DNA from: Salinibacter ruber DSM 13855
GTDB lineage: Bacteria > Bacteroidota > Rhodothermia > Rhodothermales > Salinibacteraceae
NCBI RefSeq assembly: GCF_000013045.1
Contig: NC_007677.1
Coordinates: forward strand, 1,612,001 to 1,676,000
Length of the DNA stretch: 64,000 nt
Reading direction: 5' to 3'
Shown in pieces: positions 26,051 to 34,976 of the stretch (position 1 is its first letter; each line of letters starts with the position of its first letter). The notes below the pieces were generated by a model that did not search any database, was not told where the DNA came from, and saw only the letters and a program-made list of their open reading frames with translations. Made by a program: the position numbers and the translations under genes.

Positions 26051-26839
26051 ATGATTATCGACACACACGCGCACCTGTACCTCGATCAGTTCGATGAAGA
26101 CCGAGACGCAGTTCTGCGTCGGGCCTGGGGCGCCGAGGTCGACGTCGTCGTGATGCCCGCCATCGACGTTCCCTCCATCCAGCAGGCGGTAGATCTGTGT
26201 GAGGAGTACGACGGGCTCTACGCCATGGCGGCCCTGCATCCCTCGGAGACCCAAGAAGCCACCGAGGAGGACTTTGAGGCGGTCGTGAACTGGTGTTCGC
26301 ACCCGAGTGTGGTGGCGGTGGGAGAGAGCGGCCTAGACTACTACTGGGACCGGTCGTTTGACGACCGCCAGAAGCGCTTTTTCCGCAAGCACATCCGCCT
26401 GGCCATCGAGGCCGACCTGCCCCTCGTGATTCACAACCGCGATGCCGCGGAGGACATACTCGCCATTCTTGAGGAGGAGTACGTGCGGGCCGAGGTTCCG
26501 GAGAAAATGCGCGGGATTCTTCACTGCTACGTCGATCCGCCCCGGATCGCCGAGCGGGCGTGGAATCTGGGCTTTTACGTCGGCGTGGGGGGCATCATGA
26601 CCTTCTCCAACAGCGACGTCGACCAGTACGTGAAGGAGGTCCCGCTCGAGCACATTGTCGTGGAGACCGACAGCCCGTACCTGGCCCCAGAGCCAAACCG
26701 GGGCGACCGCAACGAGCCGGCCTACGTCCGACACGTTGCGGAGCGGCTTGCCGAGATCAAGGATCTTCCGCTGGAGACGGTCGCCGAGGTTACGACCCAG
26801 AATGCCCGGGCGATTTACGAGCTGGACGATGCGGGGTAA
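26051..26839 (+). CDS. tatD: TatD-family metal-dependent deoxyribonuclease
   Basis: 262 residues, the standard length, with the amidohydrolase-like barrel: IIDTHAHLYLDQFD (HxH metal ligands), VGESGLDYYWDRS (Glu ligand), LPLVIHNRDA (His), GILHCYVD (His) and VVETDSPYLAPEPNRGDRNEPAYV (Asp), all in family order. TatD proteins are 3'-5' DNA exonucleases linked to DNA repair and quality control. It is a single gene, followed by an inverted repeat at 26856-26887. Confidence 0.95.
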   Translation: MIIDTHAHLYLDQFDEDRDAVLRRAWGAEVDVVVMPAIDVPSIQQAVDLCEEYDGLYAMAALHPSETQEATEEDFEAVVNWCSHPSVVAVGESGLDYYWDRSFDDRQKRFFRKHIRLAIEADLPLVIHNRDAAEDILAILEEEYVRAEVPEKMRGILHCYVDPPRIAERAWNLGFYVGVGGIMTFSNSDVDQYVKEVPLEHIVVETDSPYLAPEPNRGDRNEPAYVRHVAERLAEIKDLPLETVAEVTTQNARAIYELDDAG

Positions 26840-26855
26840 CGGCCAAAAAAGCGGG

Positions 26856-26887
26856 TCCGAAAAACTGCTCAGAAGCTGTTTTTCGGA
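26856..26887 (+). terminator. Inverted repeat after tatD, probable terminator
   Basis: TCCGAAAAAC (26856-26865) and GTTTTTCGGA (26878-26887) are exact reverse complements around a 12-base loop, 16 bases after the tatD stop. The T-run lies inside the right arm, so the structure is atypical for a classical terminator. Confidence 0.5.
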
Positions 26888-27147
26888 TAGACATTCAGCT
26901 GAGACACAGCGGGCGACGTGCACGAACGGCGCCCAAGCAGGCCCTGTAGCGGAGGCCGAGCAGAAGCGAGATCGTGCCCCTGATGAGCCACCGGGCGCGT
27001 GCCGAACCCGGTCTGCGCGGGGAACGCAGTGCCCGAGTCGTCCCTGGGCTGCACAAGATCCGCGAGGTCGCAGCGCTGGGAGCGCAGCGACCGAGTACCC
27101 ACCGGGGGCCATAGACGTGCCGCCAAACAGCTCCTCAAGGCATAAAA

Positions 27148-27183
27148 AAACGCCCCGACCGGGACGTGCCGGTCGGGGCGTTT
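27148..27183 (-). terminator. Rho-independent terminator of dnaK
   Basis: AAACGCCCCGACCG (27148-27161) pairs perfectly with CGGTCGGGGCGTTT (27170-27183) around an 8-base loop. On the minus strand the stem runs into seven T residues (positions 27150 down to 27144). It lies about 100 bases past the dnaK stop. Confidence 0.9.
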
Positions 27184-27280
27184 GGAGAGCCGCGGAGCGT
27201 TGGTCGCAAACGCTCACGGGGCGATGTAGAGGGGCGCGGCTGGGGAATCGATCCCCACTCCGCGTCCGAATGGTCAGTGC

Positions 27281-29284
27281 CTACTCGTCGTCGCCTTCAT
27301 CGACGACCTCATAGTCGGCGTCCTGGACGTCCTCCTCGTCGGAGTCCGCGGCGCCGTTGCCGGAGGCCGGTCCCCCTGTAGGGCCGCCCGCGGGGCCCTC
27401 GGCCCCGGCCGCTGCACCAGCGCCCGCCGCGCCGGCACCCGCACCAGCCGCCGCGCCCTGTTGGGCCTGCTGCTGTTGGGCCTCGCGAATCTCCTCGCCG
27501 GCGGCGGACCACGCCGCGTTGAGCTCCTCGAGGGCGTCCTCCAGCGCGGTGATGTCCTCGTCGGCGCTGGCCGTCTCGAGCTCCTCGTTCAGCGCGTCGA
27601 GGGCCTCCTGGAGGGTCGACCGCTTGTCCTCCGGAATCTTGTCGCCGTACTCCTCGAGGCCCTGCTCCACGGAGTAGGCCATGGAGTTCGCCTCGTTGAT
27701 CGTGTCGGCGCGCTCCTTGCGGCGCTCGTCCTCCTCGGCGTGCTGCTCGGCCTCCTCCTTCATCTTCTCGATCTCCTCGTCCGAGAGGCCGCTGTTCGCC
27801 TCCACGCGGATGGACTGCTCCTTGCCGGTGTCCTTGTCCTCGGCGGACACGTTCAGGATGCCGTCCGCATTGATGTCGAACGTGACCTCAATCTGCGGCG
27901 TCCCCCGCGGGGCCGGCGGGATGCCGTCCAGGTGGAAGCGGCCGAGCGTGCGGTTGTCCTTGGCCATCTCGCGATCGCCCTGCAGGACGTGCACCTCGAC
28001 GGAGGTCTGGTTGTCGGCGGCCGTGGAGAAGACCTCGCTCTCCTTCGTCGGGATCGTGGTGTTGGCTTCGATCAGGGTCGTCATCACGCCGCCGAGCGTC
28101 TCGATGCCGAGGTTGAGCGGCGTCACGTCCAGCAGCAGCACGTCGTCGACGTCGCCACTGAGCACGCCGCCCTGTACGGCCGCGCCGAGGGACACCACTT
28201 CGTCCGGGTTCACGGACTTGTTGGCCTGCTTGCCGAAGAAGTCCTCGACGGTCTCCTGCACAAGCGGCACGCGGGTGGATCCGCCAACCAGGATGACCTC
28301 GTCGACGTCGCTCTTGGAGTGCCCCGCATCGTCGAGGGCCTTCTCCATCTGTGGCACCGTCTTCTCGACCAGGTCTTCGATCAGGTTCTCGAAGGTGGCC
28401 CGGTTGAGGTCCATGTTCAGGTGCTGCGGCCCCTCGTCCGTGGCCGTAATAAACGGCAGGTTGATCGTCGTCGTCTTGGCGCTCGACAGCTCAATCTTGG
28501 CCTCCTCGGCGGCCTCCTTCAGCCGCTGCAGGGCCATCGGGTCGTCCCGGAGGTCGATGCCGGTGTCCTGCTCAAACTCGTCGGCAATGTGGTCGATGAG
28601 GCGCTTGTCGAAGTTGTCGCCCCCGAGGTGCGTGTCCCCGTACGTGGCGTTGACCTCGAAGACCCCATCGCCGAGCTCCAGGATGGAGACGTCGAAGGTG
28701 CCGCCGCCGAGGTCGTACACGGCGACCACCTGATCGCTCTCGTCGTCGAGGCCGTAGGCGAGGGACGCCGCGGTCGGCTCGTTGATGATGCGCTGCACGT
28801 TCAGGCCCGCAATCTCGCCGGCCTCCTGCGTGGCCTTCCGCTGCGCGTCGTTGAAGTACGCCGGCACGGTGATCACCGCGTCGGTGACCTCCTGGCCCAG
28901 GTAGTCCTCGGCCGTCTGCTTCAGCTTCTGCAGCACCACGGCCGAGATCTCCTGCGGGGTGTACTTCCGGTCCCCAATCTGGACGCGCGCCGTGTCGTTC
29001 TCGCCGCGGACGACCTCGTACGGGACCTCTTCAATTTCGTCCTCGACCTCGTCGTAGAAGCGGCCCATGAACCGCTTGATCGAGGACACGGTGTTCTCGG
29101 GATTCGTGATGGCCTGGCGCTTCGCCGGGGCGCCCACGAGGCGCTCGCCGTCGTCTTTGTAGGCCACGACGGACGGCGTGGTGCGCGATCCTTCCGCGTT
29201 TTCGATGACTTCGGGGTCGTCCCCTTCCATCACCGCCACGACCGAGTTCGTCGTGCCAAGGTCGATTCCAATGACTTTACCCAT
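27281..29284 (-). CDS. dnaK: Chaperone DnaK (Hsp70)
   Basis: ATP-dependent chaperone that folds and refolds proteins with DnaJ and GrpE. 667 residues: the ATPase domain starts [20 protein letters not shown], with [39 protein letters not shown] and [13 protein letters not shown]. The linker region is [19 protein letters not shown], and the substrate domain and helical lid follow. The C-terminal ~65 residues are a long Gln/Ala/Gly-rich spacer ending in a very acidic tail with the ...[14 protein letters not shown] pattern typical of the co-chaperone-binding tip. The ATG at 29284 is the canonical start. dnaJ and grpE are not adjacent. No CIRCE element was found; a possible promoter lies at 29369-29397. 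Confidence 0.97.
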   Translation of the reverse strand: MGKVIGIDLGTTNSVVAVMEGDDPEVIENAEGSRTTPSVVAYKDDGERLVGAPAKRQAITNPENTVSSIKRFMGRFYDEVEDEIEEVPYEVVRGENDTARVQIGDRKYTPQEISAVVLQKLKQTAEDYLGQEVTDAVITVPAYFNDAQRKATQEAGEIAGLNVQRIINEPTAASLAYGLDDESDQVVAVYDLGGGTFDVSILELGDGVFEVNATYGDTHLGGDNFDKRLIDHIADEFEQDTGIDLRDDPMALQRLKEAAEEAKIELSSAKTTTINLPFITATDEGPQHLNMDLNRATFENLIEDLVEKTVPQMEKALDDAGHSKSDVDEVILVGGSTRVPLVQETVEDFFGKQANKSVNPDEVVSLGAAVQGGVLSGDVDDVLLLDVTPLNLGIETLGGVMTTLIEANTTIPTKESEVFSTAADNQTSVEVHVLQGDREMAKDNRTLGRFHLDGIPPAPRGTPQIEVTFDINADGILNVSAEDKDTGKEQSIRVEANSGLSDEEIEKMKEEAEQHAEEDERRKERADTINEANSMAYSVEQGLEEYGDKIPEDKRSTLQEALDALNEELETASADEDITALEDALEELNAAWSAAGEEIREAQQQQAQQGAAAGAGAGAAGAGAAAGAEGPAGGPTGGPASGNGAADSDEEDVQDADYEVVDEGDDE

Positions 29285-29645
29285 GAGTACGTGTGCGTTG
29301 GTTCGGATCAGTTCGAAAGTCGAAGGCGTGTCGGGGTCGAGGGGCAGCCGCCTTTCGGCGTCCCCAACTCTACATCGCCATGAGGAATGGTTCTCAAGAA
29401 CAATGCCGCGCCGCACAGCCCCCGAAACAGTCCGTCAGAATGACAGGGTGGCAGGGCCGGGCCGGTCCATTTCCGCTGGCGGGGCGTCAGGTGTGGCACC
29501 GGGACGCCCGCACGCTGAAAAGTTTGCAGGACGGAGGCATGGTCCTTGGGATGCAACCGTGTCCCCTCCGTTTCCGTGCAAAATTTCACCAATATCGAAG
29601 GGGGCCTGAGATATTCCCGCGACTCGTGCTTATCGTGTGATTGTC
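29285..29645. other. Divergent intergenic region between dnaK and pgsA
   Basis: 361 bases that should carry promoters in both directions. A promoter-like pair for dnaK lies at 29369-29397, overlapped by the interrupted palindrome GTTCT-CA-AGAAC (29390-29401). Nothing convincing was seen for pgsA. No gene is supported here. Confidence 0.4.
29369..29397 (-). promoter_or_regulatory. Possible dnaK promoter with overlapping palindrome
   Basis: On the minus strand TTGAGA (29397-29392), a 17-base spacer and TGTAGA (29374-29369) form a plausible -35/-10 pair, 85 bases before the dnaK start. GTTCT-CA-AGAAC at 29390-29401 overlaps the -35 box and could be a regulator site. It does not match the CIRCE consensus. 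Confidence 0.35.
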
Positions 29646-30251
29646 ATGTACACGTCTGCTGCCCTCCGGTACATTCCCAATCTTCTGACGGTCGGTCGGA
29701 TTTTGGTGACCCCGTTGCTGCTCCTGCTCCTGTCGGTTCCGAGCAAGGCCGGCCAGATGAGTGCGGTCGTGCTCTTCGTGCTGGCGTCCTTGACGGACTA
29801 CTACGACGGGGTGTTGGCCCGTCGGTACGGCGTGCGGTCGCGGCTCGGGCAGTACCTTGACCCCCTGGCGGATAAGATTCTGATTCTCGGGACCTTCATC
29901 GCCCTCGCCCTTGAGGCCCCCGACCTCGTCCCGTGGTGGGCCGTCGTGGCCATCGCCCTTCGCGACGTTGTCGTGACGGTCCTGCGGTCGTGGGCCGAAG
30001 CGTCCGGGCAGACGCTGCACACCTACCGCGTGGCGAAGGGGAAGACGATGCTGCAGGCCGCATTCCTATTCGGCGTGCTCACGCTCCGGGCCGCGACGCA
30101 CTTTTCCCCGCCGCTTCGCGACGCCGCCCGGTGGCTGCTTTACGACAGCGGCCTGCCCGGGCTGGCCCTGACGGTCGTCGTCGGGTTTACGCTGGCCACG
30201 GGCGCGCTGTACGTGGTGGCGCCGGTGGAAGAGAAGGTGGAACTGGAGTAG
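29646..30251 (+). CDS. pgsA: CDP-diacylglycerol-glycerol-3-phosphate 3-phosphatidyltransferase
   Basis: Integral membrane enzyme committing CDP-diacylglycerol to phosphatidylglycerol and hence cardiolipin synthesis. 201 residues with several membrane helices and the CDP-alcohol phosphotransferase signature DYYDGVLAR...GQYLDPLADK (Asp residues binding two metal ions). The start IPNLLTVGRILVTPLLLLLL is typical of PgsA. The ATG at 29646 is preferred over a GTG three codons upstream. First of a run pgsA-pyrE-cinA-quinone oxidoreductase on the plus strand. Confidence 0.9.
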   Translation: MYTSAALRYIPNLLTVGRILVTPLLLLLLSVPSKAGQMSAVVLFVLASLTDYYDGVLARRYGVRSRLGQYLDPLADKILILGTFIALALEAPDLVPWWAVVAIALRDVVVTVLRSWAEASGQTLHTYRVAKGKTMLQAAFLFGVLTLRAATHFSPPLRDAARWLLYDSGLPGLALTVVVGFTLATGALYVVAPVEEKVELE

Positions 30252-30297
30252 CGTTCCCTCCCGCACTCGCGTCCTCGATTGACTGCTGTCGTCCGTG

Positions 30298-30972
30298 ATG
30301 TCCCAGGACCTCTTCGCCCCATCGTCGACCGACCGGGCCCGCGCCCTCGCGGATGCCCTGCTGAGCATTGATGCCGTCTCGCTCCGCCCGCACGACCCGT
30401 TCACGTGGTCCTCGGGCCTCGCGGCGCCCATCTACTGCGACAACCGGCAGACCCTTGCCCATCCGTCCGTTCGCGAACGCATTGCGGACGGGTTTGCGGA
30501 GGCTGTACGGGAGTACGACGGGACGTCGCTCACCGTGGCGGGCACGGCCACGGCCGGCATCCCCCACGCGGCCTGGCTGGCCGACCGGATCGAGGCGCCG
30601 ATGGCGTACGTCCGTGACTCGGCCAAAGGGCACGGCCAGGGGCGGCGCATCGAGGGGGCACGGCCGGGGGCAGGGGACGAGGTTGTCGTGGTGGAGGATC
30701 TCATCTCGACGGGCCGATCCGCGTTGAACGCGGCGGCGGCCGTTCGCGAGACTGGGGCCAATGTCTCGGCCGTACTGGCCATCTTTTCGTACGGGCTGGA
30801 CGCCGCCGCCACGGCCTTTCGGGAGGCCGGCGTGCCCTGCCATGTGCTGACGACGTTTCCCGTGCTGCTGGACGTGGCGCGCCGCCAGCACTCCCTCTCG
30901 GCAGACGCCGAGGCGCTCCTTAACGACTGGCAGGCCGACCCCGAGGCCTGGTCGCACGAACACGGCGGCTGA
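30298..30972 (+). CDS. pyrE: Orotate phosphoribosyltransferase
   Basis: Makes OMP from orotate and PRPP in pyrimidine synthesis. 224 residues, with the type I phosphoribosyltransferase fold: FTWSSGLAAPIYCDNR at the N-terminus, VAGTATAGIPHAAWLADR, the mobile-loop region YVRDSAKGHGQGRRIEGA and the PRPP motif EVVVVEDLISTGRSALNAA. All catalytic features are in place. The ATG at 30298 directly follows an in-frame GTG at 30295. It lies 46 bases after pgsA. Confidence 0.94.
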   Translation: MSQDLFAPSSTDRARALADALLSIDAVSLRPHDPFTWSSGLAAPIYCDNRQTLAHPSVRERIADGFAEAVREYDGTSLTVAGTATAGIPHAAWLADRIEAPMAYVRDSAKGHGQGRRIEGARPGAGDEVVVVEDLISTGRSALNAAAAVRETGANVSAVLAIFSYGLDAAATAFREAGVPCHVLTTFPVLLDVARRQHSLSADAEALLNDWQADPEAWSHEHGG

Positions 30973-31065
30973 GCCGGTGTGCGCCCACCCTCCGGCTGAT
31001 TCCCGAACCTGCCGGACTGGGGACGCCCCTTGTTTCCGCTCTCTTCTGGTTGCTTGTTCCCCTTG

Positions 31066-32304
31066 ATGAAGGCACAGCTCCTGACCATCGGCGACGAACT
31101 GTTGATTGGCCAGACCACCAATACGAATGCCGCCTGGCTCGGGGGCAGGCTCAGTCGCCTCGGCGTTCGCATGACCCGGACGGTGACCGTCGGGGACGCC
31201 CGCGAGGCGATCTTCCGGGAGCTGGACCGGGCGTACGAGGAGGCCCGCCTCGTCATTTGCACCGGGGGGCTCGGCCCCACCCACGACGACCTCACGCGGA
31301 CGGTCATCGCCGACTATTTTGGGGCCCCGCTCCAGACCGACCCGGACGTGCTGGAACGGGTTCGCCAGTACTACGACCGGCGAAACCGAGACGTGCCGCC
31401 GTCCGCCCCGGCCCTTGCCCAGCGGCCCGAGGGCTTTGAGACGCTCGACAATCCGGTCGGGGCCGCCGTGGGGCTGTGGCACGAGGCCCCGGACGGGCGG
31501 CTGATCGTGCTGCTGCCCGGCATCCCGGAAGAGATGACTGCCATCTTTGAGGCCTCGGTCCAGCCGCGGCTTGAAGAGCAGTCGGGCGTGGGCGAGGTGC
31601 GCCACCGGACCCTTGTGACGGCGGGGATCGGGGAGACGGCCCTGCAGGAGAAGCTGGGCGACCTGTCCGACGTGCTGGGGGACGACGTGTCCCTGGCGTA
31701 CCTGCCCTCCACGAGCGGGGTGCGCCTGCGCCTCTCGGCCGACGCCCGGCAGACCACGGCGGGGGCGCGCCTGGACACGGTGGAGGCGGCAATCCGGGAG
31801 CGGGCGGGAGACGACATCATTGGCACCGGCGATGTGACCCTGGAAGCGGTGCTGGGGGACGCGCTGCGAGCGCGCGATGCCACAATTGCCAGTGCGGAGA
31901 GCGCGACGGGCGGGCTCATTGGGCACCGGCTGACGGGGGTGTCCGGGTCGTCCGACTACTACCTGGGAAGCGTGGTCGCCTACGCCAATTCCGCAAAGAA
32001 AACCGTCTTGGGCGTGGACGAGGCGGCGATCCGCGAGCACGGCGCCGTGAGCGAGGCGGTCGCCGTCCAGATGGCCGAGGGGGTGCGGGAGGCGCTCGGT
32101 ACCACGGTGGGCGTGTCGACCACTGGCATCGCGGGGCCGACGGGCGGCACGCCCGACAAGCCGGTGGGCACCGTGTGGGTCGGGTACGCCGACGCGTCCG
32201 AACGGCACGCCCGGCGCCACCAGTTCGTAGAGGACCGTACGTTGAACAAGGAGCTCTTTGCGTCCGCCGCCCTCGAAGAGGCGCGCCGAACGCTGTCGGT
32301 GTAG
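31066..32304 (+). CDS. cinA: CinA-family nicotinamide mononucleotide deamidase/ADP-ribose pyrophosphatase
   Basis: 412 residues, the full two-domain form. The N-terminal MoCF-like domain begins MKAQLLTIGDELLIGQTTNTNAAWLGG (in parts) with ICTGGLGPTHDDLTRTVIAD and LLPGIPEEM. The C-terminal amidase domain has SAESATGGLIGHRLTGVSGSSDYY, SVVAYANSAKKTVLGV and TTGIAGPTGGTPDKPVGTVWVG. It recycles the NMN produced by DNA ligase back into NAD synthesis. In some species it is linked to competence with recA; here it sits after pyrE with recA not adjacent. The ATG at 31066 is the family start. Confidence 0.95.
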   Translation: MKAQLLTIGDELLIGQTTNTNAAWLGGRLSRLGVRMTRTVTVGDAREAIFRELDRAYEEARLVICTGGLGPTHDDLTRTVIADYFGAPLQTDPDVLERVRQYYDRRNRDVPPSAPALAQRPEGFETLDNPVGAAVGLWHEAPDGRLIVLLPGIPEEMTAIFEASVQPRLEEQSGVGEVRHRTLVTAGIGETALQEKLGDLSDVLGDDVSLAYLPSTSGVRLRLSADARQTTAGARLDTVEAAIRERAGDDIIGTGDVTLEAVLGDALRARDATIASAESATGGLIGHRLTGVSGSSDYYLGSVVAYANSAKKTVLGVDEAAIREHGAVSEAVAVQMAEGVREALGTTVGVSTTGIAGPTGGTPDKPVGTVWVGYADASERHARRHQFVEDRTLNKELFASAALEEARRTLSV

Positions 32305-32438
32305 GGCCGAACGGCCGGGCCGCCGAGCCCATCGGCCGCCGCGCCCCGTGGGTCACCACCGCCGGACCCGTCGGAGGGCGTGCCGCACTACGGGAAAGCA
32401 CTCACGTGTCATTTGCCAACCAACCCATTCGCGCATCC

Positions 32439-33422
32439 ATGCGAGCCGTTCGCGTTCCCGACCCCGGCGCCCCGTCCGCCATGACCATCGGCGAGGTGCC
32501 GACCCCGACGCCCGGGGCCGACGAGGTCCGTGTGCAGGTACACGCCACGGCCCTCAACCGCGCCGATACGTTCCAGCGCCGCGGTCACTACGCCCCGCCG
32601 GAAGGGGCCTCTTCCATCATGGGCCTTGAAATGGCTGGCGTCGTTCAGGAGACCGGACCCGACGTGACCGACTGGCACGAAGGAGACCGCGTCTTCAGCC
32701 TGCTGGCCGGGGGCGGATACGCCGAGCAGGTGGTCGTCCACAAGGACCTACTGATGGCCGTCCCGCCGGGTCTCTCCATGCGGGAGGCGGCGGCAATTCC
32801 GGAGGTGTTCCTGACGGCGTACCAGGCGCTGCACTGGCTCGGGGGGCTGCAGCGCGACCACGAGGTCCTCGTCCACGCCGGCGCCAGCGGCGTGGGGACC
32901 GCCGCCATCCAGCTCGCGCGGGAGGCCGGCGCGCGCCCCTACATTACGGCCTCGGCCCCGAAGCACGATCTCTGCCGCGATCTGGGGGCGGCGGCCACCA
33001 TCGACTACGAGTCGGAGGACTTCGCCGCCCGGGTCGACGATCTCACGGGCGGAGCGGGGGTGGACGTCGTGCTCGACTTTATCGGCGCGCCGTACTTTCA
33101 CCAGAACGTGGAGGCCCTGTCCGTGGACGGCCGCATCGTGCAACTCGCGACCCTCGGGGGGAGCACCGTCGAGGAGGTGAGCCTGCGCGCCCTGATGGCC
33201 AAACGCATTCAGCTCTTGACCTCGACGCTTCGCGACCGAAGCCTCGACTACAAGGTGCAGCTGACCCAAGAGTTTGCGGGGGACATCGTGCCCAAGTTCG
33301 TGGATGGGCAGCTTCGTCCCGTGATCGACTCGACCTACGACTGGACCGAGGTGGCCGACGCCCACCGGCGCATGGAAAATAACGCAAACGCCGGCAAGAT
33401 CGTCCTCCAAGTGGTCTCGTAG
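32439..33422 (+). CDS. NAD(P)H:quinone oxidoreductase, zinc-independent MDR (PIG3-like) family
   Basis: 327 residues of the medium-chain dehydrogenase superfamily without the catalytic zinc Cys set. Features are MRAVRVPDPG, VHATALNRADTFQRRGHYAPPEGAS (in parts), GLEMAGVVQETGPDV, GDRVFSLLAGGGYAEQVVV and the NADP-binding fold VLVHAGASGVGTAAIQLAREAGA. The TALNRAD and YPPP-like features fit the TP53I3/PIG3 quinone oxidoreductase group. It is likely a soluble reductase limiting quinone redox stress. Last of the pgsA-to-quinone-reductase run; a bidirectional-looking hairpin follows at 33436-33467. Confidence 0.88.
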   Translation: MRAVRVPDPGAPSAMTIGEVPTPTPGADEVRVQVHATALNRADTFQRRGHYAPPEGASSIMGLEMAGVVQETGPDVTDWHEGDRVFSLLAGGGYAEQVVVHKDLLMAVPPGLSMREAAAIPEVFLTAYQALHWLGGLQRDHEVLVHAGASGVGTAAIQLAREAGARPYITASAPKHDLCRDLGAAATIDYESEDFAARVDDLTGGAGVDVVLDFIGAPYFHQNVEALSVDGRIVQLATLGGSTVEEVSLRALMAKRIQLLTSTLRDRSLDYKVQLTQEFAGDIVPKFVDGQLRPVIDSTYDWTEVADAHRRMENNANAGKIVLQVVS

Positions 33423-33435
33423 ACCGACACACGAA

Positions 33436-33467
33436 CGCCCCGAGTCCTCGGCTGAGAACCCGGGGCG
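33436..33467. terminator. Hairpin between convergent genes
   Basis: CGCCCCG (33436-33442) and CGGGGCG (33461-33467) pair around an 18-base loop, between the quinone-reductase stop (33422) and the osmC stop (33499). There is no clear T-run on either side, so it is a weaker candidate serving both directions. Confidence 0.5.
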
Positions 33468-33498
33468 GAGGAAGAGCACCGACCGAGCGCGTTGACGT

Positions 33499-33924
33499 CT
33501 ACGTCAGGCTCGCGTCGAGCGTGATCTCCGTGCCGGCGAGGGCCTTCGAGACCGGGCAGCCCTCCTTGGCCGCCGCGGCGTGCTCGTCGAACGTGTCCGC
33601 GTCGAGGCCCGGCACGGACGCCTCCGTCGTCAGGTGGATCCCGGTGATGGTCGGATCCCCCTCGACCATCTGGAGCGTCACGTCCGCCGTGGTGTTGACC
33701 GATTCGGGGTCGTGCCCGGCCTCGGCCAGGACGTTGGACAGGGCCATCGAGTAGCAGCCTGCATGGGCGGCGGCAATCAGCTCTTCAGGATTGGAGCCGT
33801 CTCCGTCCTCGAAGCGGGAGCGAAACGAGTAGGCGCCCTCGTAGGCCCCGCTTTCAAGCTGCATGGTGCCGCTGCCGTCGGGCAGGTTGCCGGTCCACGT
33901 TGCGTCCGCAGAACGAGTAGGCAT
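33499..33924 (-). CDS. OsmC/Ohr-family peroxiredoxin
   Basis: 141 residues reducing organic hydroperoxides through two Cys residues. The two reactive Cys are visible in ELIAAAHAGCYSMALSNVL and AKEGCPVSKALAG; the N-terminal strand GSGTMQLESGAYEGAYSFRSRF fits OsmC. The ATG at 33924 (MPTRSADATWTG) is the family-like start; the frame remains open upstream to 34035 with unrelated residues. It reads as OsmC rather than Ohr, since the second Cys sits in an EGCPVSKAL context. Solitary gene next to mscS on the same strand. Confidence 0.9.
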   Translation of the reverse strand: MPTRSADATWTGNLPDGSGTMQLESGAYEGAYSFRSRFEDGDGSNPEELIAAAHAGCYSMALSNVLAEAGHDPESVNTTADVTLQMVEGDPTITGIHLTTEASVPGLDADTFDEHAAAAKEGCPVSKALAGTEITLDASLT

Positions 33925-34053
33925 AGATGGATGTGTGGGTTGGTGGTTGGGGATGTCAGAGGTCACACACTGCAAATGCGTGCCCCCCTGCACGTTCCTC
34001 CCCGGCCCCGCTTTTCGGAAAGAACACACCAGCACCGGCCCCGCCCATCGGGG

Positions 34054-34905
34054 CTACGCCGCCTCGTCGCTGCCGTCGAGCTCGTCGAGGTGCACGTCCA
34101 TCTGCGGGTAGGGGATGCCGATTTCGGCCTCGTCGAGCTTGTACTTGACCTGCCGGGTTAGCTCCTGCTTCAGGCGAAAGTAGTCGTCGGGCGTGGCCCA
34201 CACGCGCACCTGCCAGTTGATGGACGAGCCTCCCAGGGCTGTGAGCGCGGCCTGTTCGCCCTTCTCTGTGACCCGGTCGTCAACGTTCCGGGCGGCCTCG
34301 AGTAGGACCTCCCGGGTGGCGTCGATATCGGCGGGATAGTCAGTGCCCACGTCGCAGTCCACCCGGACGACATCGTGGGCAAAAATGTTGCGGATGGTGG
34401 ACCCGAAGATGTCGCCGTTGGGCACAATGATAAGCCGGTTGTCCCGGGTGGTCAGTCGCGTAAAGAAGAGGGAGATGTCGCGCACAAAGCCGGTTTCATC
34501 GGCAATCTCGACGTAGTCGTCCACCTTAAAGGGCCGGAAGATCAGCAGCATGATGCCGGCAGCAAAGTTGGCGAGGGTGCCCTGCAGGGCGAGGCCCACC
34601 GCGAAGCTGGCGGCGGCCAAGACGGCGACGAAGCTGGCCGTTTCGACGCCGACCGTTTCCAGACCGGCGAAGATCGCTAGCAGGAAGATGGCGTAGTACG
34701 CGAAGTTGCCGGCAAACTTCGTCAAGGTCGTATCGACCTTCGGCTTGTCGAGACCGCCCCGAATTACATCGCGAACCTTGGTCGCTACGTACCGCCCCAC
34801 GACGAGAATGAGGACAAAGGCCACGATGCTCAGCACGTAGGAGCCGAGCATCTGAATCGTCTCGGCGTTCAAATAGTCCTGAGACTGAGAAAGGAGGTCG
34901 TTCAT
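34054..34905 (-). CDS. mscS: MscS-family mechanosensitive channel
   Basis: Small-conductance channel that opens under membrane tension to release solutes after osmotic downshock, of clear use to a halophile. 283 residues, close to E. coli MscS. Three N-terminal membrane segments end in the pore helix AASFAVGLALQGTLANFAAGIMLL, with its Gly/Ala packing pattern, followed by FRPFKVDDYVEIADETGFV and the cytoplasmic vestibule (VPNGDIFGSTIRNI). The ATG at 34905 gives MNDLLSQSQDYL; an upstream open frame is the overlap region of the next gene. It starts 71 bases after the neighbouring stop at 34977. Confidence 0.92.
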   Translation of the reverse strand: MNDLLSQSQDYLNAETIQMLGSYVLSIVAFVLILVVGRYVATKVRDVIRGGLDKPKVDTTLTKFAGNFAYYAIFLLAIFAGLETVGVETASFVAVLAAASFAVGLALQGTLANFAAGIMLLIFRPFKVDDYVEIADETGFVRDISLFFTRLTTRDNRLIIVPNGDIFGSTIRNIFAHDVVRVDCDVGTDYPADIDATREVLLEAARNVDDRVTEKGEQAALTALGGSSINWQVRVWATPDDYFRLKQELTRQVKYKLDEAEIGIPYPQMDVHLDELDGSDEAA

Positions 34906-34976
34906 GGTGGCGTTGGGTCGCGACGGCGAGTACAAGTGAAAAGTGTCCTGAAGGTACTGGGAAACGGGGGGAAGTA

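Larger units (their letters stand above)
26840..27280. other. Convergent intergenic region between tatD and dnaK
   Basis: 441 bases holding an inverted repeat just after tatD (26856-26887) and the dnaK terminator (27148-27183). The middle part (26890-27140) carries no gene I can support, but it has a stable-looking hairpin where GGTCGC and GCGACC flank AGCGCT-GGG-AGCGC. It could be a decayed gene or an untranslated RNA; the evidence decides neither. Confidence 0.4.

Noticed and set aside
27461-29383. A 640-codon plus-strand frame across dnaK
   Set aside because: Antisense to an unmistakable dnaK; its Val/Leu/Arg/His-rich composition is the mirror of acidic codons.
29285-29645. CIRCE element (HrcA site) at dnaK
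   Set aside because: The 9-base inverted arms of CIRCE are absent; only a shorter palindrome was found.
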